In this document: piece after piece, positions 10,935 through 20,012 of the stretch | Numbering within the stretch: position 1 is the stretch's first letter | How the letters are laid out: every line of letters begins with the position of its first letter | NCBI GenBank assembly: GCA_029250605.1 | Contig: JAQXEZ010000016.1 | Span: 1-64,000 of the forward strand | Reading direction: 5' to 3' | DNA: 64,000 bases | Origin: Candidatus Thalassarchaeaceae archaeon | GTDB taxonomy: Archaea; Thermoplasmatota; Poseidoniia; Poseidoniales; Thalassarchaeaceae | Notes under the pieces: generated by a model | Databases searched by the model: none | Seen by the model: the letters and a program-made list of their open reading frames with translations, nothing else | What the model was told of the DNA's origin: nothing | Position numbers and translations under genes: made by a program

Positions 10935-11837
10935 TCACCCCTCGCTCAGGAAACTGACTCCAGTCAGGTCCTCGCTCACTTCCCAGAGCCTCTTAGCAAC
11001 AGCCTCGTCACTCGCCTTGCGGTTGATCTTGGCCCTCCCGGTCCGACCCCTCATCTCGATAACACCCGTTGGCCCCCAGTACGGGTACTCCAGGGCACCC
11101 TTCTCGGTTGCAGCGTAGAGAGTCGCCTCGGCACCCTTCTTGGCCGGGATCGCCACGATGAGATTCAGGAATCTCCAGAATAGCGAGTACCTCTGCAGGT
11201 CAGTCGCCGAGTATCCTGGATGGCTGGCTATCGCGGAGACTCCAGAACCGCTCCTCTCCAGCCTCCTGGCCAACTCGAGAGAGAATGTCAGGTTCGCAAT
11301 CTTGCTCTGCGAGTAGAAACCCCACTTGTTGTACCTCTTCCTCTCTCCGTTCAGGTCGTCGAAGTCTATCACGCCCGGGTTGTGTGCGATGCTCGAGACG
11401 GTCACGACCCTGCTTCCATCTGTCGTCTCCAAGACCGGCAATAGGTGACCAGTGAGGGCGAAGTGGCCTAGGTGATTGGTTCCGAACTGCAGTTCGAAAC
11501 CGTCCTTGGTGAATGACTTGGGGGGGATCATCACTCCCGCGTTGTTGATCAGGATGTCCAATCGATCCGCCCACGAAGAGAAGCCCTCAGAGAATGATCG
11601 CACGCTGGATAGGTCCGCCAGGTCAAGGACGGAGGTCGAAACCTCTGAACCGGGGAACTCTTCGAGTATCCTGCGCATTGCTACCCCAGCCTTCTCTTGA
11701 TCCCTGCATGCCATGATCACCATTGCACCCTTGGAAGCCAGAGCCCTCACCATGTGGAATCCTATGCCAGTGTTGGAGCCTGTAACTATGGCGACTTTCC
11801 CACTCTGGTCCCCCATCATGCCCTCGGACCACTTCAT
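10935..11837 (-). CDS. SDR family oxidoreductase (retinol dehydrogenase-like)
   Basis: VAIVTGSNTGIGFHMV; NNAGV; YSQSKIAN. Confidence 0.92.
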   Translation of the reverse strand: MKWSEGMMGDQSGKVAIVTGSNTGIGFHMVRALASKGAMVIMACRDQEKAGVAMRRILEEFPGSEVSTSVLDLADLSSVRSFSEGFSSWADRLDILINNAGVMIPPKSFTKDGFELQFGTNHLGHFALTGHLLPVLETTDGSRVVTVSSIAHNPGVIDFDDLNGERKRYNKWGFYSQSKIANLTFSLELARRLERSGSGVSAIASHPGYSATDLQRYSLFWRFLNLIVAIPAKKGAEATLYAATEKGALEYPYWGPTGVIEMRGRTGRAKINRKASDEAVAKRLWEVSEDLTGVSFLSEG

Positions 11838-11932
11838 GGGTCCGTCCCAAATCGCACGACTATTTCACAGATGGGTGGAAGTTGCCTCAGGTCCTCCGTC
11901 AAACTTGATGGACCACTCCCTCTGCCCGGCTC

Positions 11933-12826
11933 ATGGCGAACCCTAGGATAGAATCGGATGAGAAGGGGCATCTGATCGATATCCTCTCTGCCCTGCACCC
12001 AACCGCAAAGAAGAACTCTCTGCGGAGGATGATCGATCATGGACGGGTCCTCGTAGATGGGAGCAGGGCATCACGTGCCAAGGAGATCGTCCACAAGGGT
12101 TCCATCGTGGAGACACTTTCCCGTTCGGAGGGTGATGGCCCGGCAAGGAAGGAGGATGGCATCCCCGAACCAGAGGTCCTGTACGACGATTCCGATATAT
12201 TGGTCGTCAACAAACCCGCCGGACTACTCTCGGTCGCCACCCCCCGGGGGGAGGCTGACACCATGTTCGATCGGGCGCTACTCTGGGCTTCCAAGAACCA
12301 CTCTACTCGGGTGCATCTCGTTCACCGGCTCGACAGGGAGACCTCGGGCTGCCTGATTTTGGCAAAGTCTACGGGAGCCAAGGACATGCTGCAGAGACAG
12401 TTCAAGGACCGCACGATCGAGAGGATATACCATGCCGTCGTGTTCGGCAAGCCGAGCTCCGAGTCCGGTGTTCAGAGGGCTCGAGTCAAGGAGACGAAGG
12501 ACAAGCGAGTCCGTCTGATCCAGGAGGGCGAGAGAGGAGGCAAGGAGGCAATAACCAACTGGAGCATCGAGCAGACCGGACCGATTCACACGCTGATAAG
12601 GATCAAGATCGATACAGGAAGAAGGGCACAGATCAGGCTCCATATGAGTGACATGGGATGCCCGGTATCAGGGGACACTCGTTATGGTCGTGGAAAGGCA
12701 AGCGTGAACCGACTCTGCTTACATGCTTCTTCTCTGAGATTCGAGCACCCCAATGGCCGGAGGATGAGGGTTGAGAGCGAGATCCCGCCCAAACTTTTCT
12801 CCGAGCTTAAGAGGAAGTCTCTGTGA
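11933..12826 (+). CDS. RluA-family pseudouridine synthase with S4-like N-terminal domain
   Basis: VNKPAGLLSVATP; VHRLDRETSGCLILAKS; N-terminal S4-like LRRMIDHGRVLVDG. Confidence 0.9.
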   Translation: MANPRIESDEKGHLIDILSALHPTAKKNSLRRMIDHGRVLVDGSRASRAKEIVHKGSIVETLSRSEGDGPARKEDGIPEPEVLYDDSDILVVNKPAGLLSVATPRGEADTMFDRALLWASKNHSTRVHLVHRLDRETSGCLILAKSTGAKDMLQRQFKDRTIERIYHAVVFGKPSSESGVQRARVKETKDKRVRLIQEGERGGKEAITNWSIEQTGPIHTLIRIKIDTGRRAQIRLHMSDMGCPVSGDTRYGRGKASVNRLCLHASSLRFEHPNGRRMRVESEIPPKLFSELKRKSL

Positions 12827-12936
12827 ACAGAAGCCCACGGCTCATTCCAAATTCAGTTACTGCACCCCAAAGTGGCTTATTTCTTACTCTCCATACTAAA
12901 TAGGGTGTGAAGGGCGCGGCTGATTAGAGGAACAGA

Positions 12937-14403
12937 TTGGTTCGATTTTCAGATTTAGGGGTCGAGCCAGTATTGGTCGATGTTTTGCGGGAAGAGGGCA
13001 TAGTGGAACCCTTCGAGGTTCAACGGGAGGCGATTCCCGATGCAATGCTCGGAAGGGACGTTTGCTGTAGGGCACCGACAGGGTCGGGGAAGACTCTGGC
13101 CTTCGGTCTGCCACTGATCTCCCGGACCAAGGAAGCCAAGTCGAAGAGGCCGACCTCATTGATACTGACCCCAACACGGGAGCTGGCGGAGCAGATCCGC
13201 AAGGTTCTGCAGCCTCTAGCCAGGACATCTGGGATAGGTGTCCTTTCTGTTTATGGCGGGACTCCATACAAGGGGCAACTCAGGAGCCTGAAACAGGGAG
13301 TCGAGGTTCTCGTGGCATGTCCAGGACGCTTGATCGACCTCCTTGACAGGAAAGCACTCCGCTTGGATGACGTCGGCATTGTGGTCCTAGACGAGGCCGA
13401 CAGGATGGCTGACATGGGATTCATGGAACCAGTCTGCTCGATACTAGACAAGTGCAGCCCAGACAGGCAGACGATACTCTTCAGCGCCACTCTAGACGAC
13501 GATGTCGCTGAGATAGTCTCGGCATACCAGACTGATCCAGCTAGGATAGGGATAGGCCCAGAGGAGATTAGCATGGACAGCATGCAGCACCTATTCTGGA
13601 AGGTCAACTCCAGAGGGAAGGCCGATCTCTCGGCCTACATCACCGAGAAGTGCGGACGCAGCATCATCTTCTGCCGAACTAGGGCCGGAGTTAATCGCCT
13701 AGGGGATGAGATGAGCGAGATAGGGACTTCATTCACCACTCTACATGGGGGGATGAACCAGAAGCAGAGGGACAGGTCGATGCAGAAGTTCAGCGCTGGG
13801 CGTTCCCGGGTTCTGATAGCTACGGACGTCGCTTCACGTGGAATCGACGTTACAGACGTCAACTGCGTCATCCACTTCGACCCGCCGGACGACGGCAAGG
13901 CGTACAAGCACCGAAGCGGAAGAACAGCGAGGGCTGGATCGACTGGCACCGTAATCTCCCTTGTTCAGAGGTCCCAGAACAGGAAGTACAAGAGGATCCA
14001 GCAAGACGTTGGAATCAAGTGCAGGTTCACCGAGCCCGACGTCGATATCCTCGAGGAGAGGGAGTTCGTCATGGCACCTCCTGTGAAATTCAGGGGCGGC
14101 AGCAATTCAAGGGGGCCGAAGAACAACAAGAGGGCCCGAAGGTCTAGGAAGAGTAACCAGTCTAGGTCCTCTAACCAAGGTGGCAACAGTGACGGCCACC
14201 GAAACGGCCACCGAAACGGCCAACGGAACGGCCAACGGAACGGCCAACGAAACGGCCAACGAAACGGCAACAGTGACGGCAACAGTGACGGTCACCGAAA
14301 CGGGCGTCGCAAGGGCAAGAACAATGGTAACTCTCCAGTCAAGTACAAGGACAAGCGTAGGGGGAGGAGAGGACCCCCAAAGAAGGCCCAACCCCGGTCA
14401 TAG
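12937..14403 (+). CDS. DEAD-box RNA helicase with C-terminal RNG-repeat tail
   Basis: APTGSGKT, PTRELAEQ, VLDEADRMADMGF, SAT, HRSGRTARAGSTG; TTG start. Confidence 0.95.
   Translation: MVRFSDLGVEPVLVDVLREEGIVEPFEVQREAIPDAMLGRDVCCRAPTGSGKTLAFGLPLISRTKEAKSKRPTSLILTPTRELAEQIRKVLQPLARTSGIGVLSVYGGTPYKGQLRSLKQGVEVLVACPGRLIDLLDRKALRLDDVGIVVLDEADRMADMGFMEPVCSILDKCSPDRQTILFSATLDDDVAEIVSAYQTDPARIGIGPEEISMDSMQHLFWKVNSRGKADLSAYITEKCGRSIIFCRTRAGVNRLGDEMSEIGTSFTTLHGGMNQKQRDRSMQKFSAGRSRVLIATDVASRGIDVTDVNCVIHFDPPDDGKAYKHRSGRTARAGSTGTVISLVQRSQNRKYKRIQQDVGIKCRFTEPDVDILEEREFVMAPPVKFRGGSNSRGPKNNKRARRSRKSNQSRSSNQGGNSDGHRNGHRNGQRNGQRNGQRNGQRNGNSDGNSDGHRNGRRKGKNNGNSPVKYKDKRRGRRGPPKKAQPRS
14185..14304 (+). repeat. 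In-frame 12-bp tandem repeats (10 units) in the helicase C-terminus
   Basis: Units encode NSDG, HRNG x2, QRNG x4, NSDG x2, HRNG. Confidence 0.95.
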
Positions 14404-14419
14404 TCAGCGATGATTCGAC

Positions 14420-14463
14420 AGGTAGATGTCTGGTGATTAATTCACATTCTAATCATCCTACCT
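14420..14463. promoter_or_regulatory. Two-tier intergenic hairpin between helicase and ABC-F genes
   Basis: Outer arms aggtag/ctacct and inner arms tgatta/taatca, 10-nt loop, asymmetric bulge. Confidence 0.35.
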
Positions 14464-14508
14464 TCATTGAGTAATCGGTTACTTGTAGGAGGGGCTCTCG
14501 CGAAGGCT

Positions 14509-16167
14509 GTGGCAAGGGAGTTAATCCGACTCGAAGAGGTACACAGGGCCTTCGGGCCACTCACTGTACTCGAGGGAGTCAACCTCAGAGTCGACGAGGG
14601 CGATCGAATCGGAGTCATCGGTCACAATGGATCGGGCAAGACCACCTTGCTGCGGACCATCAGCAACCAGGACCAGGACGTAGGTGACATCAAATTCGCA
14701 CCTGCCCTGAGGCTCGCCTTTCTTACTCAGGTTCGTGACATAGACGATGAGGCGACCCTCGGCCAGGAGCTCAATCGCAAGGGAAGGCAGTTCCTAGAGC
14801 TGGAGGAGGAGATATCCGAGATCGAGCGGAGGATGGAGGAACCCTCCTTCTACGACGGGGACTGGCAGCCTACCATGGAAAGGTATCAGGAGCTGCAGAG
14901 CCTAATGGCACGTTCCGGAGGGAGCGACGTAGCAGGTCACGCTACTGAGATACTGAAGGCGCTTAACCTCGATCAGAACTCCATGGAGGTTCCCCTGAAC
15001 TCCCTCTCCGGAGGCGAGAGGGCAAAGGTCGCCCTAGCCAGGCAGCTCGTCGGGCTGGACCAGATTGACGTCTTCTTCCTCGATGAGCCCACGAACCACT
15101 TGGACTTCAACACCCTGGAGTGGCTGGAGAGGTTCCTCAACGGGTTCGAGGGAGCACTGATGATCGTTAGCCACGACCGCTACTTCCTAGACAAGGTCTG
15201 CAACAACATAGTGGAGATACAGGACGCCCACATCAAGGGATATCCTGGGAACTACACATCATTCCTCAAGCAGAAGGAGATATTCCTCCAGACCCTGAAT
15301 GACAGGATAGAGAAGACGCAGAAGGAGATCAAGAGGCTGCAGGGTGCCATGCAGTCGATGAAGAGGTCGAACAAATTCGACAAGTCGGTTTCCCAGAAGC
15401 ACTTCATGATAACTCGCGCCCAAAGGGAGCTGAAGTGGCTCAGGTCGATCAAGCCGAGGAAGCGACAGAGCCTGAAGTTCAACCTGCAATCCGCTGAGAA
15501 GAGCAGCCTGGACGTCCTGGAGTTCCGGGATGCCAACCTGTCATTCGAATCACTGAAGAGGCCGATATTGGAGGATGTCGGAGTGAGCGTTAGGAGAGGT
15601 CAGAAGATCGGCGTCATAGGTCCGAACGGAGTTGGGAAGACAACGCTGCTCCGTCTCATCACTGGCGATCTGGAACTGGACTCCGGCGAGCTCGAGATCA
15701 GCCCTGGGGTGCAAATCGGATACTTCCACCAGGACCACAGGACCCTCGACTTCGACCTAACGCCCACCGAGGAGGTCCGCAGGCTCAAGCCGAGGATGGA
15801 CTACGGTGGCCTCCGGGCCCTGCTCGGGCAGTTCCAGTTCACTAAGGACATGGTATCCACGCCGCTCAGCAAACTCAGTGGCGGAGAGAGGGCCCGAATC
15901 GCCCTGCTCCGCCTCCTGCTAGAGGAGAACAACATGCTCCTCCTAGACGAGCCGACGAACCACCTTGACACGGATGCTAAGGAGGCTCTTGAGACAGCAC
16001 TGGGTGAGTTCGACGGCGGAATAATCACAGTCAGCCACGACCGGTACTTCCTAGACAAGGTGTGTGACACCATCTGGGACCTGCAGGGGGATGGGGGCAT
16101 CGTGGTCTGGCCTGGTAACTACTCAGAGTACAAGAGCCACTCCATCTCTACCACGCATAACCGTTAG
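14509..16167 (+). CDS. ABC-F family ATPase
   Basis: Duplicated ABC domains (GHNGSGKTT, LSGGERAKVALAR, DEPTNHLDF; GPNGVGKTT, LSGGERARIALLR, DEPTNHLD) with ABC-F linker. ORF from 14467 (TTG); GTG at 14509 is more plausible. Confidence 0.95.
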   Translation: MARELIRLEEVHRAFGPLTVLEGVNLRVDEGDRIGVIGHNGSGKTTLLRTISNQDQDVGDIKFAPALRLAFLTQVRDIDDEATLGQELNRKGRQFLELEEEISEIERRMEEPSFYDGDWQPTMERYQELQSLMARSGGSDVAGHATEILKALNLDQNSMEVPLNSLSGGERAKVALARQLVGLDQIDVFFLDEPTNHLDFNTLEWLERFLNGFEGALMIVSHDRYFLDKVCNNIVEIQDAHIKGYPGNYTSFLKQKEIFLQTLNDRIEKTQKEIKRLQGAMQSMKRSNKFDKSVSQKHFMITRAQRELKWLRSIKPRKRQSLKFNLQSAEKSSLDVLEFRDANLSFESLKRPILEDVGVSVRRGQKIGVIGPNGVGKTTLLRLITGDLELDSGELEISPGVQIGYFHQDHRTLDFDLTPTEEVRRLKPRMDYGGLRALLGQFQFTKDMVSTPLSKLSGGERARIALLRLLLEENNMLLLDEPTNHLDTDAKEALETALGEFDGGIITVSHDRYFLDKVCDTIWDLQGDGGIVVWPGNYSEYKSHSISTTHNR

Positions 16168-16210
16168 ACTCAGAGACTCCATTCAAGTAGAATGACTCGG
16201 AGGGACGGGC

Positions 16211-16882
16211 ATGCTTCGACTGGTCTACTTCCCGTCCCCCGGCAGGGCGGAGGCGATACGCATCGCCCTTTCGCTCTCGGGAGCCGATTGGGAGGACGTA
16301 TCCATCGATGGTGCGACCTTCCAGGCCATGAAGGGGGCCGGGGAGCTGCCATGGGAAATGGTCCCTGTTTTGCAGACCCCAGATGGGACCATAGCGGAGT
16401 CATCCGCCATACTGAGGTACGCCGGACGCATGGCGGGCCTTGTCCCCGAGGACCCATACCAAAGCGCCAAGGCGGACGAGTTCATCGATGGTATGGAGCC
16501 ATTGTCCAAAGCCCTCGACTCGACCTTCGGGATATCCGACGTGAACGAGAGGATCAGGCTCAGGAAGGAGGTTTTCGGACCCAAAGGGAAGGGATCCAAG
16601 AACCTCTTGCTGCTCGAAAGGAAGGTGGCCGAGTCGGAGACCGGCTGGGCAGCGGGAACCGATGACATGAGCATAGCTGACCTGAAGCTTTTCACCGGCC
16701 TGTTCGGACTCTTCTCTGGGAACTACGATGGCATCGAGGCCTCCGTGGTATCGGGCTACCCCGGACTTATCGAGTACCACGGCAAGATTTCCACAGATCC
16801 TCGCATTCAAGCTCACTATGCCGATGTGGGTGATGGCGACATCCGATGGACCTTCCTCCCGGGTGCCTTCGAGGGACGGTGA
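16211..16882 (+). CDS. Glutathione S-transferase-like protein
   Basis: LVYFPSPGRAEAIRIALSLSG; VPVLQTPDGTIAESSAILRYAGR (GST N-terminal fold with candidate catalytic Tyr). Confidence 0.82.
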   Translation: MLRLVYFPSPGRAEAIRIALSLSGADWEDVSIDGATFQAMKGAGELPWEMVPVLQTPDGTIAESSAILRYAGRMAGLVPEDPYQSAKADEFIDGMEPLSKALDSTFGISDVNERIRLRKEVFGPKGKGSKNLLLLERKVAESETGWAAGTDDMSIADLKLFTGLFGLFSGNYDGIEASVVSGYPGLIEYHGKISTDPRIQAHYADVGDGDIRWTFLPGAFEGR

Positions 16883-16888
16883 CAAAAC

Positions 16889-17155
16889 GTGTTAGGTGCT
16901 TTGCTAGACTTCGCCCATAGCGAGGCGGTCGCTTACATGGGGATGGTACTCATACTGAGTGCGTTCTTCATGGAGACTCGTGACATCCTGCACAGCAAGG
17001 CCGCCCCCTACCTGGGGCTGATGGCACTGGGCTCGGGACTGCTCGCCATACGGGCCTACCTGATTGACGAATGGGCATTCTTCATCCTGGAGGTCGCTTG
17101 GTTCGCTGCTGCGGTATTGGGGATGTGGTCGCTGTGGGCTTCCATAGGAGAATAG
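16889..17155 (+). CDS. Small membrane protein (88 aa)
   Basis: Three hydrophobic segments; GTG start 6 nt after the GST-like gene. Confidence 0.65.
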   Translation: MLGALLDFAHSEAVAYMGMVLILSAFFMETRDILHSKAAPYLGLMALGSGLLAIRAYLIDEWAFFILEVAWFAAAVLGMWSLWASIGE

Positions 17156-17229
17156 GTTCCGCCCCCCATCTTGCTAGTTGGGTGTGCTCAGGCTGATACA
17201 TCAATGAGTTAATCTACCGAATTCACTAG

Positions 17230-17607
17230 TTGGCGCCAATGCTACCGTCATTCAACGTTCTTGGGGGTGAATTGGATGCATGCTCGGTCAAACCGCTCAC
17301 TGGTTGGTATAGGGATGGCTGCTGCAATACCGACCGCAACGACCGCGGTTTGCATACCGTATGCTGCATGGTGACCCTGGAGTTCCTGGAGTTCGCTCGC
17401 TCCCAGGGAAATGACCTGATCACCCCGATGCCCGAGCACGGATTCCCCGGCCTGTCGCCCGGAGACAGGTGGTGCGTATGCGCGCAGACATGGCAAGACG
17501 CTGCCGATGAGGGAGTTGCCTGCCCGGTGGTGATTTCGTCCACCCATGAGGAGACTCTGCAAGTCGTCTCCCTAGAACTACTCAAGGAGCATGCAGTCAC
17601 CGAATAG
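17230..17607 (+). CDS. DUF2237 family protein
   Basis: NVLGGELDACSVKPLTGWYRDGCC...GLHTVCCMVTLEFLEF...GNDLITPMPEHGFPGLSPGDRWCVCAQTW. Confidence 0.88.
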   Translation: MAPMLPSFNVLGGELDACSVKPLTGWYRDGCCNTDRNDRGLHTVCCMVTLEFLEFARSQGNDLITPMPEHGFPGLSPGDRWCVCAQTWQDAADEGVACPVVISSTHEETLQVVSLELLKEHAVTE

Positions 17608-17657
17608 GGCATTTCTGAATCGATAACAGTAATTATTGGCCCCCATTTCCGGGGTCA

Positions 17658-18839
17658 ATGCCTCTCAAGGATCTGTTGACGGGAAACTTCCTTGGAGTTG
17701 TCTCCGGAATCTCGGTCGTGGCGATGATGGTCATGGCAACTTCATTCTGGGCATTCTCCGGGGATGGTGTTTCCGTTCCAGGGGGAGATGACGATCCCGG
17801 GACCGAGCAGATACCTCCTCCTTCATTGCCGAATCCATCTTCGGTAGTAGATGACATAGAGGCGCTTGCCGACTTCGGCTACCGCAAGATCGACACCGTA
17901 GCCCATGCCAACGCGGGCGACTTCATCGAGCTGAGGATGGCCGACCTCGGGTACGATGTGGAGGTACAGGAGTTTGCCACCGCCGAGTGCGGCTACTGCA
18001 GGAACTACGTGGCCACCTACGAGGGACTCGACCCAGACTCGTGGGTCGTGGTCGGCGGCCACTACGACGCGATATGCTACTCGCAGCAGGTCGTCATCGG
18101 CATCGAGTACCCCGGATGCACGTCCGAGGGAGCCTACGACGACGCCACGGGTGTCGCATCCCTCCTGGAGCTCGCCCGCCTGATGGTGGAGTGGGGCGGG
18201 ACGCCCGAGCATACCTGGAAGTTCGCCGCTTGGGACTACGAGGAGTGGCAGGGCAGCGGGTCCGCAGAGGGCGGCGGGATGGGCAGCTTGCACTTCGTCG
18301 AGAACCTGCCAGAGGGCGTGGAGATCGCCACCTACGTCAACCTAGATATGTACGGACTCAACTGGCCCGTAGAGACCCAGGCTGCCAGCCAGCTCAGCGG
18401 CTGCGACGAGAACTACTACCACCTCTACCTGTTCACCTCACCCGTGGACGACTGGTCCTACTACACGGACAGGGGGCTCAACGTCACCGACAGTATGGTG
18501 GAGAACGCCTCCAGCCTGCAGTTCAGATTGAGTTCGGTGCTGTACAACGACCTGTCTTACCCGATGGATTGGGTCCAGGTGATAGACGACACGAAGGGCA
18601 ACTCAGACCATTTCAACTTCATCATGAACGGGTGGCCTGCGACCTGGTTCAGGGGGATGCACGAGTTCATTCAGGAGACCGGCGACACGTGCGAGCAGTC
18701 CCCGAAGCACGCTCCCACGGACAGGATGGACGTGCTATACCAGCTGTCCGGAGGGAGGCCGGGCCTCGAGTCAGGCATGCAGACCGGACTGGACGCACTT
18801 GCATTGCTGATGTGGAGCGACGTCCAAGGGCAATGGTAG
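17658..18839 (+). CDS. Predicted exported M28-family metallopeptidase
   Basis: N-terminal hydrophobic segment; VVGGHYDAI, AYDDATGVASLLELAR, FAAWDYEEW. Confidence 0.88.
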   Translation: MPLKDLLTGNFLGVVSGISVVAMMVMATSFWAFSGDGVSVPGGDDDPGTEQIPPPSLPNPSSVVDDIEALADFGYRKIDTVAHANAGDFIELRMADLGYDVEVQEFATAECGYCRNYVATYEGLDPDSWVVVGGHYDAICYSQQVVIGIEYPGCTSEGAYDDATGVASLLELARLMVEWGGTPEHTWKFAAWDYEEWQGSGSAEGGGMGSLHFVENLPEGVEIATYVNLDMYGLNWPVETQAASQLSGCDENYYHLYLFTSPVDDWSYYTDRGLNVTDSMVENASSLQFRLSSVLYNDLSYPMDWVQVIDDTKGNSDHFNFIMNGWPATWFRGMHEFIQETGDTCEQSPKHAPTDRMDVLYQLSGGRPGLESGMQTGLDALALLMWSDVQGQW

Positions 18840-18846
18840 CAGCGTC

Positions 18847-19266
18847 CTATGATTCGTACTCGTTCCTCTCCCCGGGGTCTTCGCTGAGGTACTGGACGAA
18901 CTCGTACTCGTTACCATCATGGTCGAAGAAGTAGTATCGGTGCCTGTGTGGGTGGTCGACGTATGTAGCACCCTGCTCGTACCCAGCCTCCAGCAGGCGT
19001 TCGGTCAGTGCCGAGGCGTCGGTGACGACGAAGCCCATGTGGTTCATCCCGGGATGGACATACGGCCTGTGTGGTCCCCTTTCTGTGGCTCCTCGATCTT
19101 CCACGCATAGGTACGAATACTCGGTACCGACGTGGACCCAGCGCTGCGCCTTCTCCCCGCCCCCTTCTCCTCTGATGGTGAACTCCGGCATCGCGGTCAG
19201 TAGGAATCTAATGGTCTCGTCGACGTCAGTGGAGGTGATGTTCAGGTGCTCGAGGTAGGGCTTCAT
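18847..19266 (-). CDS. Glyoxalase/bleomycin-resistance (VOC) protein
   Basis: LEHLNITSTDVDETIRFL; NHMGFVVTDASALTERLLEAGYE; YFFDHDGNEYEFVQYL. Confidence 0.88.
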   Translation of the reverse strand: MKPYLEHLNITSTDVDETIRFLLTAMPEFTIRGEGGGEKAQRWVHVGTEYSYLCVEDRGATERGPHRPYVHPGMNHMGFVVTDASALTERLLEAGYEQGATYVDHPHRHRYYFFDHDGNEYEFVQYLSEDPGERNEYES

Positions 19267-19319
19267 GGGGGCCTGAGGGCCAATTCCGCTTATGTTGCCA
19301 TCGGTAGCCTTTGTTTCTA

Positions 19320-19904
19320 TTATGCACTAGTCTCCTGTTCCGGGAATTTCTCCACGAGCCAAAGGAAGCAGATGTAGAACACTACTGGAGCAACTACCCA
19401 TACTGCTTGTGGGATCAACGTGTAGCCCGGTGACATCGGCGCGGAGCCAGGTATCGGGGGTATGATCACAGGGTTCCAAGAGAGTGGCTCGTATATCCAG
19501 ACCCTGCCATTGAACAGGTACTCCACCAGTAGTTCCTGGAAGATCCCCCATCCGGACATGATGCCGAGCTCTTTGCGATCGAACCCTTGGAAAAGGTCCC
19601 CGCCCAGCCAGCGATGGCAAAGGTAGACTCCGAACATGAAGATGGCACCATCCCAGATTGAATGGGAGACCTTGCGCGGCCATCCATCCAAACCCCATGG
19701 CCATCCCACCGCCCCATGGAGGAACTCCGGCCCGAGGAATAGGAATGCGAACTCCCAAGTCGACCCGATCAGTGTTCCAATCCAGAATGCATACAGGTAG
19801 GAGAGGGGGATCTTGCCAGTGTGATGCAACCAGTGGAACAGGACTATGAAAAAAACTGCCAGCGTGAAGTCGGCAATCATCAGGAATGCTGCCAGTGGTT
19901 CCAT
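19320..19904 (-). CDS. Trp-rich multi-pass membrane protein, unknown
   Basis: MEPLAAFLMIADFTLAVFFIVLFHWLHH... several TM segments; start uncertain. Confidence 0.6.
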   Translation of the reverse strand: MEPLAAFLMIADFTLAVFFIVLFHWLHHTGKIPLSYLYAFWIGTLIGSTWEFAFLFLGPEFLHGAVGWPWGLDGWPRKVSHSIWDGAIFMFGVYLCHRWLGGDLFQGFDRKELGIMSGWGIFQELLVEYLFNGRVWIYEPLSWNPVIIPPIPGSAPMSPGYTLIPQAVWVVAPVVFYICFLWLVEKFPEQETSA

Positions 19905-20012
19905 GTCTCTCTGAGGGTGCATGGGGTTTATTTCCCTAATGTGCAAAGATGCTACTCTCTTTCGAGGTAGCCTATGGGGTAGGATTGAAGCCACCCAGTT
20001 CTAGCGGAGGCC

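Noticed and set aside
14185-14304. CRISPR-like repeat array
   Set aside because: Units are 12 bp, directly adjacent without spacers and in-frame within a coding sequence.
13965-14391. Repetitive minus-strand ORFs (RWPF repeats, VAVPLA repeats)
   Set aside because: Antisense readings of the helicase 12-bp tandem repeat.
14404-14466. Box C/D sRNA-like sequence (gcgatgattc...)
   Set aside because: C and D box matches are too weak and incompletely spaced; only the hairpin is retained as a candidate.
17987-18934. 315-aa plus-strand ORF overlapping the M28 peptidase gene
   Set aside because: Arg-rich out-of-frame reading of GC-rich coding DNA; the peptidase frame has clear motifs.
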